Shown: positions 43,494 through 52,247, numbered from the stretch's first letter. The stretch: DNA of 64,000 bases from G963663315 sp965214205 (GCA_965214205.1 OZ243941.1:620001-684000), one strand, 5' to 3'. Translations and numbers: made by a program. The notes: generated by a model not told the origin, from the sequence alone.

Positions 43494-44648
43494 TTACCGC
43501 CGGACGGTATCGGCCAGCGCCTGGTGAATCCGGGCGGCGACTTCGGACAGTTGTTCCCCGGTTATCACGAGAGGAGGCAGCAGGCGGACTACAGTGGGGC
43601 CGGCTGGCAACGCCAGAACACGGTTCCGCAACAGGTTTTCGATCACCGGACGGGATTTGGATTTCAGCTCGATTCCGACCATCAATCCAAGATGGCGGAT
43701 TTCCCGTACCCCTGTCAGGTCCCCGGCTTCAAGTTGATCCATCAGATGACGGCCCTTCAGCCGCGCCTGCTCCGGGAGCGCCTGGTCCTCGATAAACCCG
43801 ATGGCCGCCAGCGCCGCGGCGCAAGCGAGCGGGTTGCCGCCAAAAGTGGAGCCGTGTTTCGCCAGCGCCGGAGAGATGCGGTCACTGCACAGCACGGCGC
43901 CCACCGGGAATCCGCCGGCGATTGCCTTCGCCAGCGTCATGATATCCGGCTGTACGCCGGAATGTTCGCAGGCAAACATTTTCCCGGTGCGGGCAAACCC
44001 GGTCTGTACCTCGTCAACGATCAGCAAAATCCCGTGGCTATCGCAAATTTCCCGCACGGACCGGAGATACTGATGGTCTGCCGGCCGCACGCCGCCCTCA
44101 CCCTGAACGATTTCCAGAATAATGGCGGCGGTCTCGTCGTCAATCGCCCGGACCAGTTTTTCCAGGTTGTTGAAGGGCACGAAGCGGTGACCGGGGAGCA
44201 ACGGTTCAAATTCGTCCCGGTATTTGAATGTCGCGCTAAGCGCGCCCATCGTTCGCCCGTGAAACCCGCGCATGGCGCTGATAAATCCGTTTTTCCCGGT
44301 GGTGATACGGGCGAATTTCAGGGCGGCCTCGACCGCTTCCGTACCGGAATTACAGAGGAAAACACGATTCAGGCCGGCCGGGCTGATGGATACCAGTTTT
44401 TCCATCAGTTCGCCCCGGACATCATTGTAGAAGATGCCCGGACACGTAATCAGCCTGTCCGCCTGGCGCTTCAAGGCGTTCGCGACAACCGGATTGGCGT
44501 GACCGATATTAGCGACGCCGATTCCAGCGGCGCAGTCAATATACTGATTGCCCTGATCATCCCAGACCAGCGCCCCCTGGCCGCGAACCAGAGTTACATC
44601 GCGCTTCGAATAGACCTCAAAACCATATCTTTGTTCGAGCGGCATCAT
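43494..44648 (-). CDS. lysJ: LysW-linked aminotransferase (LysJ/ArgD-like)
   Basis: 384 residues of the class III PLP aminotransferases: CNSGTEAVEAALKFAR for phosphate binding, VDEVQTGFARTGK, and the PLP-lysine in LAKAIAGGFPVGA. In this pathway it aminates LysW-gamma-aminoadipate semialdehyde (or LysW-glutamate semialdehyde). I chose ATG 44648, five bases after the kinase stop; the frame extends upstream to 44720 but into the kinase gene. Last gene of the operon. LysJ and ArgD cannot be told apart by sequence, context decides. Confidence 0.87.
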   Translation of the reverse strand: MMPLEQRYGFEVYSKRDVTLVRGQGALVWDDQGNQYIDCAAGIGVANIGHANPVVANALKRQADRLITCPGIFYNDVRGELMEKLVSISPAGLNRVFLCNSGTEAVEAALKFARITTGKNGFISAMRGFHGRTMGALSATFKYRDEFEPLLPGHRFVPFNNLEKLVRAIDDETAAIILEIVQGEGGVRPADHQYLRSVREICDSHGILLIVDEVQTGFARTGKMFACEHSGVQPDIMTLAKAIAGGFPVGAVLCSDRISPALAKHGSTFGGNPLACAAALAAIGFIEDQALPEQARLKGRHLMDQLEAGDLTGVREIRHLGLMVGIELKSKSRPVIENLLRNRVLALPAGPTVVRLLPPLVITGEQLSEVAARIHQALADTVRR

Positions 44649-44653
44649 CGTCT

Positions 44654-45445
44654 TTACTCGATCCAGGTGCCGCCGCCGTCCAGCGCCGCCGTAACCGGGC
44701 GTTCGATTCGCCCATCGCAAATGATGATTCTGGCATTCCCGGCGCCGGCTATCCGATTCAGGGCATGCAGCTTCCGCCTCATTCTGCCCTGTGCCCGTTG
44801 TTCGCGCGCGTCGAGTTCTGACCGGCTCACTTTTCGGATCAGCGAACCCGGGTCGCCGATGTCTTCCAGCAGGCCGGCAGCCTCGATCAACTGGATGATC
44901 GTATCCGCGCCGAGGGCAACCTGAAGCTGAGCGACGATATCGTCATTCTCCGAATTGATTGCCCAGCCGTTTTCGTCACAGATGGGAATGGTCAGCGCCG
45001 GGACATAACCCTCACCCATCAACAGGTTGATGAGACCGGCATTGATGCTTTTCGGCTTGCCGGAAAGGTCTCTTTTCAGCATTTTTTTGCCGTTTTCCAT
45101 GACCCGGATGCCTTTGTTGCGAACCCCCTGTACAAGCCGCCCATCCAGCCCGGTCAGCCCCACCGCGTTGACACCGTGGCGCTGGAATAATTCAACGAGG
45201 CGCTTGTTTCGCAATCCACTGTACGCCATCAAAATGGCGTCCAGGGCGGTGTCATCAGAAAAAACACTGCTATAGCCAGAGAGGGAGGTCACGATGTTTT
45301 TAGTGAACCCCATTTTCTCTACAATCTGGTCGCGCAAGGCGTTCGCGCCATGCACCACGAGATACGGCTGATCGAGTTCAGCCAGATCCTGAACGATTTC
45401 AGGCAGGTTGATCGCCTCTCCACCGCCGATTTTTATGATAATCAT
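44654..45445 (-). CDS. lysZ: [LysW]-aminoadipate/glutamate kinase
   Basis: 263 residues of the amino-acid-kinase fold: IIIKIGGGEAINLPEIVQDLAEL at the start is split by GGG phosphate binding, VHGANALRDQI follows, and a late SINAGLINLLMGEGYVPALTIP and DIVAQLQVALGADTII segment bind substrate and ATP. It is closer to LysZ/ArgB of the LysW pathway than to N-acetylglutamate kinase, shown by VHGANALRD and by the gene order. It phosphorylates the side-chain carboxyl of the LysW-bound amino acid. Confidence 0.87.
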   Translation of the reverse strand: MIIIKIGGGEAINLPEIVQDLAELDQPYLVVHGANALRDQIVEKMGFTKNIVTSLSGYSSVFSDDTALDAILMAYSGLRNKRLVELFQRHGVNAVGLTGLDGRLVQGVRNKGIRVMENGKKMLKRDLSGKPKSINAGLINLLMGEGYVPALTIPICDENGWAINSENDDIVAQLQVALGADTIIQLIEAAGLLEDIGDPGSLIRKVSRSELDAREQRAQGRMRRKLHALNRIAGAGNARIIICDGRIERPVTAALDGGGTWIE

Positions 45446-45452
45446 TCAGTCC

Positions 45453-46100
45453 TTAAGCCAGGGCAATGGTGTAAAAATGATTGTTTGGCATCCTTCGCCA
45501 GCGACTGCCGCCGACATCGTAGGTTTGTGAGCAGACAACCCGGACTTCGTCGCAGGTCGTCCGGCGCAACTGGAAATAGTCGGGGTTTTCGGAAAACTGG
45601 CTGTAAATCCGGACTGCCCCGGCATCCGCCAGGAAAAAGTTCATCGCCCGGATATAACGGGTTCGTTTGTTAATGACCTTCGCGCCGCGCTGGACGGCTT
45701 CCGACATATCGCCCGAATCATATTTCCTGATCGTGTTGAATATCTTTTCCGCGCCAATTCTGCCCTCTGCCTTTATTCTAACGCCGCGCAGTTCGCCATT
45801 GAACAGGAAGACCCGGCTGCCGTCATAAAACGGCATGTTGTTTTGGACTATAATCCCTTCGTCGCGAAAAGCGCTTCTCGCGTGAGCCAGAAACAGGGGG
45901 GTTTCAGGAAATGAGCGGGTATCCTCCCATACCGGCTGGATGCTGTGGTGCAGGGACCAGGAACGATCCGCGTTCAGCCAGGCGCACCCCCAACCATGCC
46001 CCTGATATTCCGGGCTGTTTTTCGACAGCGCCTTGAAGGCGTCAAGATGCGGTCCGGGTTCCACCCCGCCCCGGCGCTCCAACAGTAATAACCGGCACAA
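45453..46100 (-). CDS. Class II glutamine amidotransferase-like Ntn hydrolase in the lysW operon
   Basis: 215 residues from a TTG start at 46100 that places cysteine at position 2, the N-terminal nucleophile after Met removal. GHGWG (34-38), HAR (73-75) and NGEL (101-104) are the arginine and oxyanion motifs of glutaminase domains of the YafJ/EgtC/Dug3 type. No synthetase domain is attached, so it should hydrolyse a gamma-glutamyl amide. Those relatives include the ergothioneine enzyme EgtC and yeast Dug3, which cut gamma-glutamyl bonds. It lies between lysY and lysZ with gaps of 17 and 7 bases, and GGGGG sits before the TTG. The role proposed here is inference. Confidence 0.8.
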   Translation of the reverse strand: MCRLLLLERRGGVEPGPHLDAFKALSKNSPEYQGHGWGCAWLNADRSWSLHHSIQPVWEDTRSFPETPLFLAHARSAFRDEGIIVQNNMPFYDGSRVFLFNGELRGVRIKAEGRIGAEKIFNTIRKYDSGDMSEAVQRGAKVINKRTRYIRAMNFFLADAGAVRIYSQFSENPDYFQLRRTTCDEVRVVCSQTYDVGGSRWRRMPNNHFYTIALA

Positions 46101-46117
46101 ATCGCGACCCCCAGGAT

Positions 46118-47164
46118 TCAGGCCGGATGCAGACCGGTGAATCCCAGCGCGGTCCGTTCCGGGAAACCGCACATCAGATTAAATGCCTGCACGGCCTGGC
46201 CGGCCGCTCCCTTCATCAGATTGTCTATCGCGCTCATGACGACCAGGCGATTGCTGTGCGGGTCGATTTCAAAACCGACGTCGCAATAGTTGGTTCCGCT
46301 CAGTAATTTGGGCTCCGGATAGCGGTAAATTCCGGCCGCTTCCTTGATGATCCGGACAAAAGGCTCGTCCGCATAATCCTGTCGGTAGATTTTCCATATT
46401 TCCTTCTCTGTCATCGGCTGCTTCAGGAAAACATGGCAGGTGGCCAGTATGCCGCGCACCATTTCAATGGCGGTGGCGGACAGGGAAATATCCATATCCG
46501 GCCCCAGACCCTGGAGTATTTCCGCGATGTGGCGGTGCCCGGTTGGTTTGTACGATCTCACGGCGCCGGATCGCTCTGGATGGTGACTGGCTTCGGATAT
46601 GCGGTTGCCTCCTTCACTGGAGCCCACCTTGACCTCGATCACCGCCCTGATTGCGAGACCGCGCCGGAACACAGGACGCAATCCGAGCAGGGCCGCGGTG
46701 GCGTTGCATCCGGCGCCAGTAACCAGCGAGGCGTTCCGGATGGCGGTGCGGTTTATTTCCGGGATGCCGTACACGAACTCACTTAAATGATCGGGACAAC
46801 TATGGTCACGCCCGTACCAGGCGCGGTAGGTGGCCGCGTCCTGTAATCGGAAGTCCCCGGAGAGATCAATTATTTTCGGCGCCAGCGATTGGAAATATTC
46901 GAGCTTTTGCATCGCATGACCGTGAGGCAGGCTCAGGAACAGCAGGTCGCACGGCTCAAGCTCGGCGAGTGTACAAAACGGCAGATTGGTTATTTTTCGC
47001 AGGTTCGGATGAACCCGGCTCACCCGCTTTCCCGCGAACCGCTCCGAAGTGACCTGACGCAGGTCGGCGCCGGGATGATCCAGCAATAACCGGACCAGCT
47101 CGCCGCCGGCGTAACCACTGCCGCCGGCAATCGAAACCCGGACAGAAGAGGAGTTATCCGACAT
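46118..47164 (-). CDS. lysY: [LysW]-aminoadipyl/glutamyl phosphate reductase
   Basis: 348 residues of the ArgC family: GGSGYAGGELVRLL nucleotide binding (about 14-27), then DLSGDFRL, the catalytic cysteine in VTGAGCNATAA, VGSSEGGNRISEASHHPERSG split by the substrate loop, and a C-terminal SAIDNLMKGAAGQAVQ. It reduces the LysW-bound acyl phosphate to the semialdehyde with NADPH. ArgC and LysY differ in the N-acetyl pocket; operon context indicates LysY. ATG 47164 is 11 bases after lysX. Confidence 0.87.
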   Translation of the reverse strand: MSDNSSSVRVSIAGGSGYAGGELVRLLLDHPGADLRQVTSERFAGKRVSRVHPNLRKITNLPFCTLAELEPCDLLFLSLPHGHAMQKLEYFQSLAPKIIDLSGDFRLQDAATYRAWYGRDHSCPDHLSEFVYGIPEINRTAIRNASLVTGAGCNATAALLGLRPVFRRGLAIRAVIEVKVGSSEGGNRISEASHHPERSGAVRSYKPTGHRHIAEILQGLGPDMDISLSATAIEMVRGILATCHVFLKQPMTEKEIWKIYRQDYADEPFVRIIKEAAGIYRYPEPKLLSGTNYCDVGFEIDPHSNRLVVMSAIDNLMKGAAGQAVQAFNLMCGFPERTALGFTGLHPA

Positions 47165-47175
47165 GGTTTTCCGGG

Positions 47176-48024
47176 TCAGCCGTTCGCGCGGGACAGGACA
47201 TGATCAACCACCTTGCCCGGAATATGAATGCCAGTGGTATCAATACTGTTTCGAAATTCCATGGTGTAGTTTACTTCATTGACCAGATACCCGTCATCCG
47301 ATTCGAACAGGTCGATAGCCAATACACCGCCGCCGACCGCTTGCGCCGCGTTCAGACAGAGCTCACCCAGTTTCGGGGTGACCGGGCAACAACTGGCAGT
47401 CGCTCCACGTGCGGTATTCGTGATCCAGTGCGCGGAACTGCGGTAAATCGCGGCGATGCAGTCGTCTCCCACTACAAACGCGCGAATGTCGCGGCCGCTT
47501 TTTTCGATATATTTTTGTATGAAGAAGATCGAATGGTGGTAGCTGCCGAGAATGGCCTTGTGCTCAAGGATGGTTTCCGCGGCATCCCGATCATTGACTC
47601 TGGATAACAGCCTGCCCCAGGAACCGACAGCGGGCTTCAATACCACCGGATAGCCGAGCTCCTCAATGGCTTCGAGAGCGGACTCGACTGTGAATGCGAT
47701 TCTCAAATCAGGCTGTGCGACCTCCCGCTCCTGCAACGCCACCGCCGTGAGTATTTTGTCACCACACGTCAGGGAAACATCATAACGATTTACGCACGGC
47801 ACGCCGAGACCCTGATAAAGCCGGAGCGCATGCAGCGCCCGCGAGTGGTTGATGCTGCGTTCGACGATCACATCGACTTCGGGCCGATGTTTCAAGTCGA
47901 AACGAAGCTGGCGGTCATCCAGCATGACCAGATTGACATTGCGGCGCTTGTTGAATTCCCCGATCAGAAGTTTTTCTTCTTTTCTGATCAGGGAATGCAG
48001 GAAGCCGACCGTTATTGACCCCAA
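47176..48024 (-). CDS. lysX: LysX/ArgX-type ligase (LysW-aminoadipate/glutamate)
   Basis: 282 residues, an ATP-grasp RimK-like ligase: VVLKPAVGSWGRLL (about 133-146), YIEKSGRDIRAFVVGDD, YRSSAHWITNTARG and the metal end LFESDDGYLVNEVNYTMEFRN. All follow Thermus LysX closely. It joins the alpha-amino group of its amino-acid substrate to the C-terminal side-chain carboxyl of LysW. Start is TTG at 48024, inside the last codons of lysW, so translation is coupled. Substrate (aminoadipate or glutamate) is not determined. Confidence 0.92.
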   Translation of the reverse strand: MGSITVGFLHSLIRKEEKLLIGEFNKRRNVNLVMLDDRQLRFDLKHRPEVDVIVERSINHSRALHALRLYQGLGVPCVNRYDVSLTCGDKILTAVALQEREVAQPDLRIAFTVESALEAIEELGYPVVLKPAVGSWGRLLSRVNDRDAAETILEHKAILGSYHHSIFFIQKYIEKSGRDIRAFVVGDDCIAAIYRSSAHWITNTARGATASCCPVTPKLGELCLNAAQAVGGGVLAIDLFESDDGYLVNEVNYTMEFRNSIDTTGIHIPGKVVDHVLSRANG

Positions 48025-48176
48025 TCTTCCTCTGCCTCAGGCGCCTCTTCAAACCCTACCGGGTCCAGTGAGGTGACTTCGAGCTCCGACCCGCAATCAC
48101 CGCATTCAAGCAATTCACCCATGACGACATCGTCCGCCAGGGTAATTTCACCACCGCATACAGGACATTCGCTCAT
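48012..48176 (-). CDS. lysW: LysW amino-group carrier protein ending in Gln
   Basis: 54 residues. Zinc ligands are CPVC (Cys4, Cys7) and CGDC (Cys25, Cys28), followed by an acidic tail ending EEDWGQ. LysW of Thermus and Sulfolobus also has about 54 residues and ends EDWGE; the final Glu's side chain is the attachment point. Here the last codon is CAA (48017-48015), so the tail ends in Gln. The carrier protects the amino acid's amino group through the steps of lysine or ornithine/arginine synthesis. First gene of the operon, with GGGA before ATG 48176. Confidence 0.9.
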   Translation of the reverse strand: MSECPVCGGEITLADDVVMGELLECGDCGSELEVTSLDPVGFEEAPEAEEDWGQ

Positions 48177-48384
48177 TCATCATTCCCGGAAATAGTAATA
48201 AAAAGTAACAGCCCGCAATCAGCCATAGCGCCATCGTGTAAGAAAACGGGCATTTTACCGGAGAACAGGAAATTGACAACCACCCGCGTCATCGGCTTTT
48301 CGGAGAGGCATCTGGACGGGCTATTAGAATTAGTTAGAGAAAACCATTAGAATCACCGATTTACACAGGTTCTTCCCGATCATA
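48177..48384. promoter_or_regulatory. Divergent lysW/pckA control region
   Basis: 208 bases between the two starts. Two TTAGAAT copies (48324-48330 and 48347-48353) are 23 bases apart, about two helical turns, before pckA. A TTGACA at 48273-48278 has no convincing -10 at the right distance. No known operator was recognised. Confidence 0.25.
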
Positions 48385-49989
48385 ATGACAATTCAAACCG
48401 ATTTACTGAAATACGGCATCAACAATGCCACAGAAATTATCTGCAATCCGGATTACCAGACACTCTTTGAAGAGGAAACCCGGTCAGACCTGAATGGCTA
48501 TGAAAAAGGCCGGCTCACCGCAAGCGGCGCCGTATCCGTCGATACCGGAATTTTTACAGGACGTTCCCCCAAGGATAAATATATTGTGCGCGACGATGTG
48601 ACACGGGATACTTTCTGGTGGGCCGACCAGGGCGGGAATGACAACAAACCCCTGTCGCAGGAGAAGTGGGAAATTCTCAGAAACAGGGTGGCCGGACAGT
48701 TGTCGGGTAAACGGCTATTCGTTGTGGACGCTTTTTGCGGGGCGAATCCAGGCAGCCGCCTCGCGGTCCGGTTTGTCATGGAGGTGGCCTGGCAGGCGCA
48801 TTTTGTAAAAAACATGTTTATCCGGCCGCAACCGGCCGAGCTCGAGAACTTTGAGCCTGATTTCGTGGTGCTGAATGGCGCCAGAGCGACCAATCCGCGC
48901 TGGCGGGAAATGGGGCTGAACTCGGAAAATTTTGTCGCGTTCAATCTAACTGAAAAGATGCAGATCATTGGCGGCACCTGGTATGGCGGCGAAATGAAAA
49001 AGGGAATGTTTTCGATGATGAACTATCTGCTTCCCCTGCGCGGCATGGCGTCGATGCACTGTTCCGCCAATGTTTCCGAGGAAGGCGAAACCGCGATTTT
49101 CTTCGGGTTGTCGGGGACGGGTAAAACCACCCTGTCCACCGACCCCCGGCGCAAATTGATCGGTGATGATGAACATGGCTGGGATGATGATGGTATCTTC
49201 AATTTCGAAGGGGGCTGCTATGCCAAGACCATCGGGTTGAACGAGGAGTCCGAACCCGATATCTACCGCGCCGTGCGCCGGGACGCGCTGCTTGAAAATG
49301 TGACGGTTCTGCCGGATGGCGCGATTGATTATGAGGATGATTCGAAGACCCAGAATACCCGGGTTTCCTATCCGATTTACCATATCGACAATATAGTCAA
49401 ACCGGTGTCGAAGGGAGGACACGCGAGCCGGATCATCTTTCTTTCAGCGGACGCTTTTGGTGTCCTGCCGCCGGTCTCGAGATTAACCCCGGAGCAGACA
49501 AAATATCATTTCCTGTCCGGTTTTACGGCCAAGCTGGCCGGTACGGAAAGAGGTGTGGATGAACCGACACCGACATTCTCCGCCTGTTTCGGCGCGGCGT
49601 TTTTAAGTCTGCATCCAACCCGCTACGCCAGGGAACTGGTCAGGAAAATGGAGGCGGCCAATGCCCAGGCGTATCTGGTGAATACAGGCTGGAACGGCAG
49701 CGGCAAACGCATTTCGATACAGGCCACCCGCGCGATCATCAACGCGATATTGGATGGCGGTATGGAAAACGCCGCATACACGACGATTCCGGTTTTCAAT
49801 TTATCCATTCCGGTTATTCTGGACGGGGTGGACGGCGACATTCTGGATCCCAGAAACACCTATGCCGACCCGTCCGAGTGGGACAACAAGGCAAGGTCAC
49901 TGGCCGCCCTGTTTATCGAAAACTTCAAAAAATACGAAGACACCGATGAAGGGAAAGCTCTGGTCGCGGCTGGCCCGAGGCTGACATAA
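48385..49989 (+). CDS. pckA: Phosphoenolpyruvate carboxykinase (ATP)
   Basis: 534 residues, the gluconeogenic enzyme converting oxaloacetate and ATP to PEP. GIFTGRSPKDKYIV (near 56-69), MHCSANV, the P-loop GLSGTGKTTLS (about 244-254) and LIGDDEHGWDDDGIFNFEGG are family-typical; TRVSYPIYHI and FLSADAFGVLPPV follow. ATP-type is indicated by the P-loop and length. Divergent from lysW. Confidence 0.96.
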   Translation: MTIQTDLLKYGINNATEIICNPDYQTLFEEETRSDLNGYEKGRLTASGAVSVDTGIFTGRSPKDKYIVRDDVTRDTFWWADQGGNDNKPLSQEKWEILRNRVAGQLSGKRLFVVDAFCGANPGSRLAVRFVMEVAWQAHFVKNMFIRPQPAELENFEPDFVVLNGARATNPRWREMGLNSENFVAFNLTEKMQIIGGTWYGGEMKKGMFSMMNYLLPLRGMASMHCSANVSEEGETAIFFGLSGTGKTTLSTDPRRKLIGDDEHGWDDDGIFNFEGGCYAKTIGLNEESEPDIYRAVRRDALLENVTVLPDGAIDYEDDSKTQNTRVSYPIYHIDNIVKPVSKGGHASRIIFLSADAFGVLPPVSRLTPEQTKYHFLSGFTAKLAGTERGVDEPTPTFSACFGAAFLSLHPTRYARELVRKMEAANAQAYLVNTGWNGSGKRISIQATRAIINAILDGGMENAAYTTIPVFNLSIPVILDGVDGDILDPRNTYADPSEWDNKARSLAALFIENFKKYEDTDEGKALVAAGPRLT

Positions 49990-50017
49990 CCCGGGTTCCC
50001 GGCCCTTGGAGTAGAGT

Positions 50018-50797
50018 ATGTTCAGACTGACTGCTTGCTGGCGGGGAGCCATATTGCTGGCCTGTCTGACTGTAGCGGAGGCAGCGCTCAGTGAGCAGAC
50101 AATCGAAGCGGCCCGCATGGCATACGACCAGGGCCGCTTTACCGAGGCGGCTGAGCTCGCTGAATCCCTTAACACTTCCGAAGGACTTGCGCTGGCGGCC
50201 AAATCTCTGGCCACATTCGGTTACCATATCGCCGAAGATGACCATAAGCTGGCTCTGTTTGATCGCGCCGCGCTACTGGCGGAAGAGTCCACCAGGCTGG
50301 ATGCGGACAACCCGGACGCATGGGTTCAGTTGGCGCATGCAAAGGGCCGATACGCACAGGCAATCGGAATATTTGAGGCGGCTGGTAAGGGATATGCTAC
50401 GATAGTGCGCGACGCGCTTGACGAGGCTCTCAGGCTGGATCCCCAAAACGCAGACGCTCATGTGAGCCTGGCTACCTGGCATGCAGAAGCGCTCAGTAGC
50501 GGCGGGTTTATGGCCAGAGCATTGTACGGCGCATCAAAAAAGAGTGCGCTGAAACACTACGAGGAGGCCATTCGGCTGGCACCCGGAGAAAAGCTGATAA
50601 CTGTTCAATATGCGCTCGGTCTGTTGCTGCTGAACGAAACCAGGAATCGCAGGAGAGCCCGTGAATTGCTGGTGCAGGCGATCGGGATTTCGCCCAGGGA
50701 TGCACAGGATCGTCTTTTTCACCAGATAGCGATGGAGCGGCTGCAAAGTCTTGAGTCTGGCAAAACCCGAGGCGACTCAACAAGGACGCATAAGTAG
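50018..50797 (+). CDS. Exported TPR-repeat protein
   Basis: 259 residues with a signal peptide (about 1-22). Helical repeats with the TPR spacing are seen: AYDQGRFTEAAELAESL (about 35-51), ESTRLDADNPDAWVQLAHAKG, DEALRLDPQNADAHVSLATWHAE and YEEAIRLAPGEKLITVQYALGLLLL. Such proteins are scaffolds; the partner is unknown. It lies 28 bases after pckA and nine before rsmG. Confidence 0.75.
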   Translation: MFRLTACWRGAILLACLTVAEAALSEQTIEAARMAYDQGRFTEAAELAESLNTSEGLALAAKSLATFGYHIAEDDHKLALFDRAALLAEESTRLDADNPDAWVQLAHAKGRYAQAIGIFEAAGKGYATIVRDALDEALRLDPQNADAHVSLATWHAEALSSGGFMARALYGASKKSALKHYEEAIRLAPGEKLITVQYALGLLLLNETRNRRRARELLVQAIGISPRDAQDRLFHQIAMERLQSLESGKTRGDSTRTHK

Positions 50798-50806
50798 CGC
50801 TTCCCC

Positions 50807-51463
50807 ATGTCGCAAACAGATCTCGCAACAGCCTCGCCGGAAGGGCTGCAGGAAAAACTGGAGGAAGGGTGTCGACAAATGAACATCCGGGTCAGCACGG
50901 TGCAGCGGCAACAACTGCTGGCTCATATTGAACTGGTCGCAAAGTGGAACCGGAGACTGAATTTGACCACGATCACGGACTACGGCGACATGATTACCCA
51001 TCATATCCTGGATTCCCTGAGTGTCACGCCCTGGATAAAAGGGAGCAGGATACTCGATATTGGTTCCGGCGCCGGATTCCCCGGCATTCCTCTGGCCATT
51101 ATGGATCCGGCTGCCGAGATCACTCTTCTGGACAGTCGAGGTAAGCGGATCGAATTCCTCCGCTATGCCTGCCACAGCCTGGGGCTTGACAACGTCACAC
51201 TGCAAAAAAGTCGAGTGGAGGATTACCGGCCACAGCAAAAATCTGATACGCTTGTGGCTCGCGCATTCTCATCGCTGGTCAGGCTGGTGGAAAGCGCCGG
51301 GCAGCGCCGATACCGGGGAGTTCGTCTGCTGGCGTTCAAGGGTAAATACCCGCAAGACGAGATTGCTGAGTTGTCCGCAGAAACCAGAACATACATGACC
51401 GTTGAAAAAATCGACATACCCTGGCTGAACGCCCAGAGACATATCGTCCTGTTCGACTTTTAA
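50807..51463 (+). CDS. rsmG: 16S rRNA (guanine527-N7)-methyltransferase
   Basis: 218 residues with HILDSLSVTPWI, the SAM-binding ILDIGSGAGFPGIPLAI (about 84-100), LLDSRGKRIEFLRYAC and an ARAFSSL loop, all as in RsmG/GidB. It methylates N7 of G527 in 16S rRNA; its loss gives low-level streptomycin resistance in several species. It precedes parAB, as in Pseudomonas, but the usual upstream partner mnmG is replaced by the TPR gene and pckA. Confidence 0.95.
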   Translation: MSQTDLATASPEGLQEKLEEGCRQMNIRVSTVQRQQLLAHIELVAKWNRRLNLTTITDYGDMITHHILDSLSVTPWIKGSRILDIGSGAGFPGIPLAIMDPAAEITLLDSRGKRIEFLRYACHSLGLDNVTLQKSRVEDYRPQQKSDTLVARAFSSLVRLVESAGQRRYRGVRLLAFKGKYPQDEIAELSAETRTYMTVEKIDIPWLNAQRHIVLFDF

Positions 51464-51464
51464 A

Positions 51465-52247
51465 TTGACCCGAATCATCGCCATTACGAACCAGAAAGGA
51501 GGGGTGGGTAAAACCACGACTGCGATCAATCTGGCCTCCTCACTCAGCTATGCCAGGAGCCGAGTGCTACTGGTTGACATGGATCCGCAGGGTAATGCCA
51601 CAGTCGGATGCGGGGTAGCCATGCGGGAAATGGAAAACAGTGTCTACGAAGTCCTGCTGGGTGATTGTGATATCGAGGACGCGCTGGTGGTTACCGATTA
51701 CGGGTTCAGCGTGCTGCCGTCCCATCCCGACCTGTCGGGTGTCCAGGTCGAACTGATGCAGCATGAACAGCGTGACCATCGGTTGAAAAACGCGCTTACC
51801 GGCGTTGCCCGGAACTTTGATGTGGTGCTGATTGATTGTGCGCCCTCGCTGAATGTTCTGACTGTCAACTCATTGACTGCGGCCAGCGAGGCGCTGATTC
51901 CGGTGCAATGCGAATACTATGCGCTGGAAGGATTGACCAGTCTGGTCGAGACTATTACGCTGGTCAAGCGGAGACTGAACCCCTCACTGGAAATTCTGGG
52001 TCTGTTCCGAACCATGTATGATGGTCGTAACAATCTGGGGATAGAGGTCTCGGAGCAGCTGGCGGAACATTTTCCGGAAAAGCTGTTGCGCACGATTATT
52101 CCCCGCAATGTGCGCCTGGCGGAAGCCCCGAGCCATGGCAAGCCAGCGCTGGAATATGACCGCAACTGCGCCGGGGCGCGGGCTTATACAGCGCTGGCGT
52201 GTGAGTTATTGCGGCGCGGGGCGCCGTCGCCGGTCGGAGTGATATGA
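51465..52247 (+). CDS. parA: Chromosome partitioning ATPase ParA/Soj
   Basis: 260 residues with the deviant Walker A KGGVGKTTTAINLA (about 10-23), VLLVDMDPQGNAT and VLIDCAPSLNVLT. It binds DNA as an ATP dimer and moves ParB-parS complexes. Start is TTG at 51465, directly after the rsmG stop. The ParB ATG overlaps its end. Confidence 0.95.
   Translation: MTRIIAITNQKGGVGKTTTAINLASSLSYARSRVLLVDMDPQGNATVGCGVAMREMENSVYEVLLGDCDIEDALVVTDYGFSVLPSHPDLSGVQVELMQHEQRDHRLKNALTGVARNFDVVLIDCAPSLNVLTVNSLTAASEALIPVQCEYYALEGLTSLVETITLVKRRLNPSLEILGLFRTMYDGRNNLGIEVSEQLAEHFPEKLLRTIIPRNVRLAEAPSHGKPALEYDRNCAGARAYTALACELLRRGAPSPVGVI

Noticed and set aside
43524..44924. Long open frame (466 codons) on the plus strand opposite lysJ and lysZ
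   Set aside because: It is an antisense shadow of conserved genes; no family pattern and no ribosome site.
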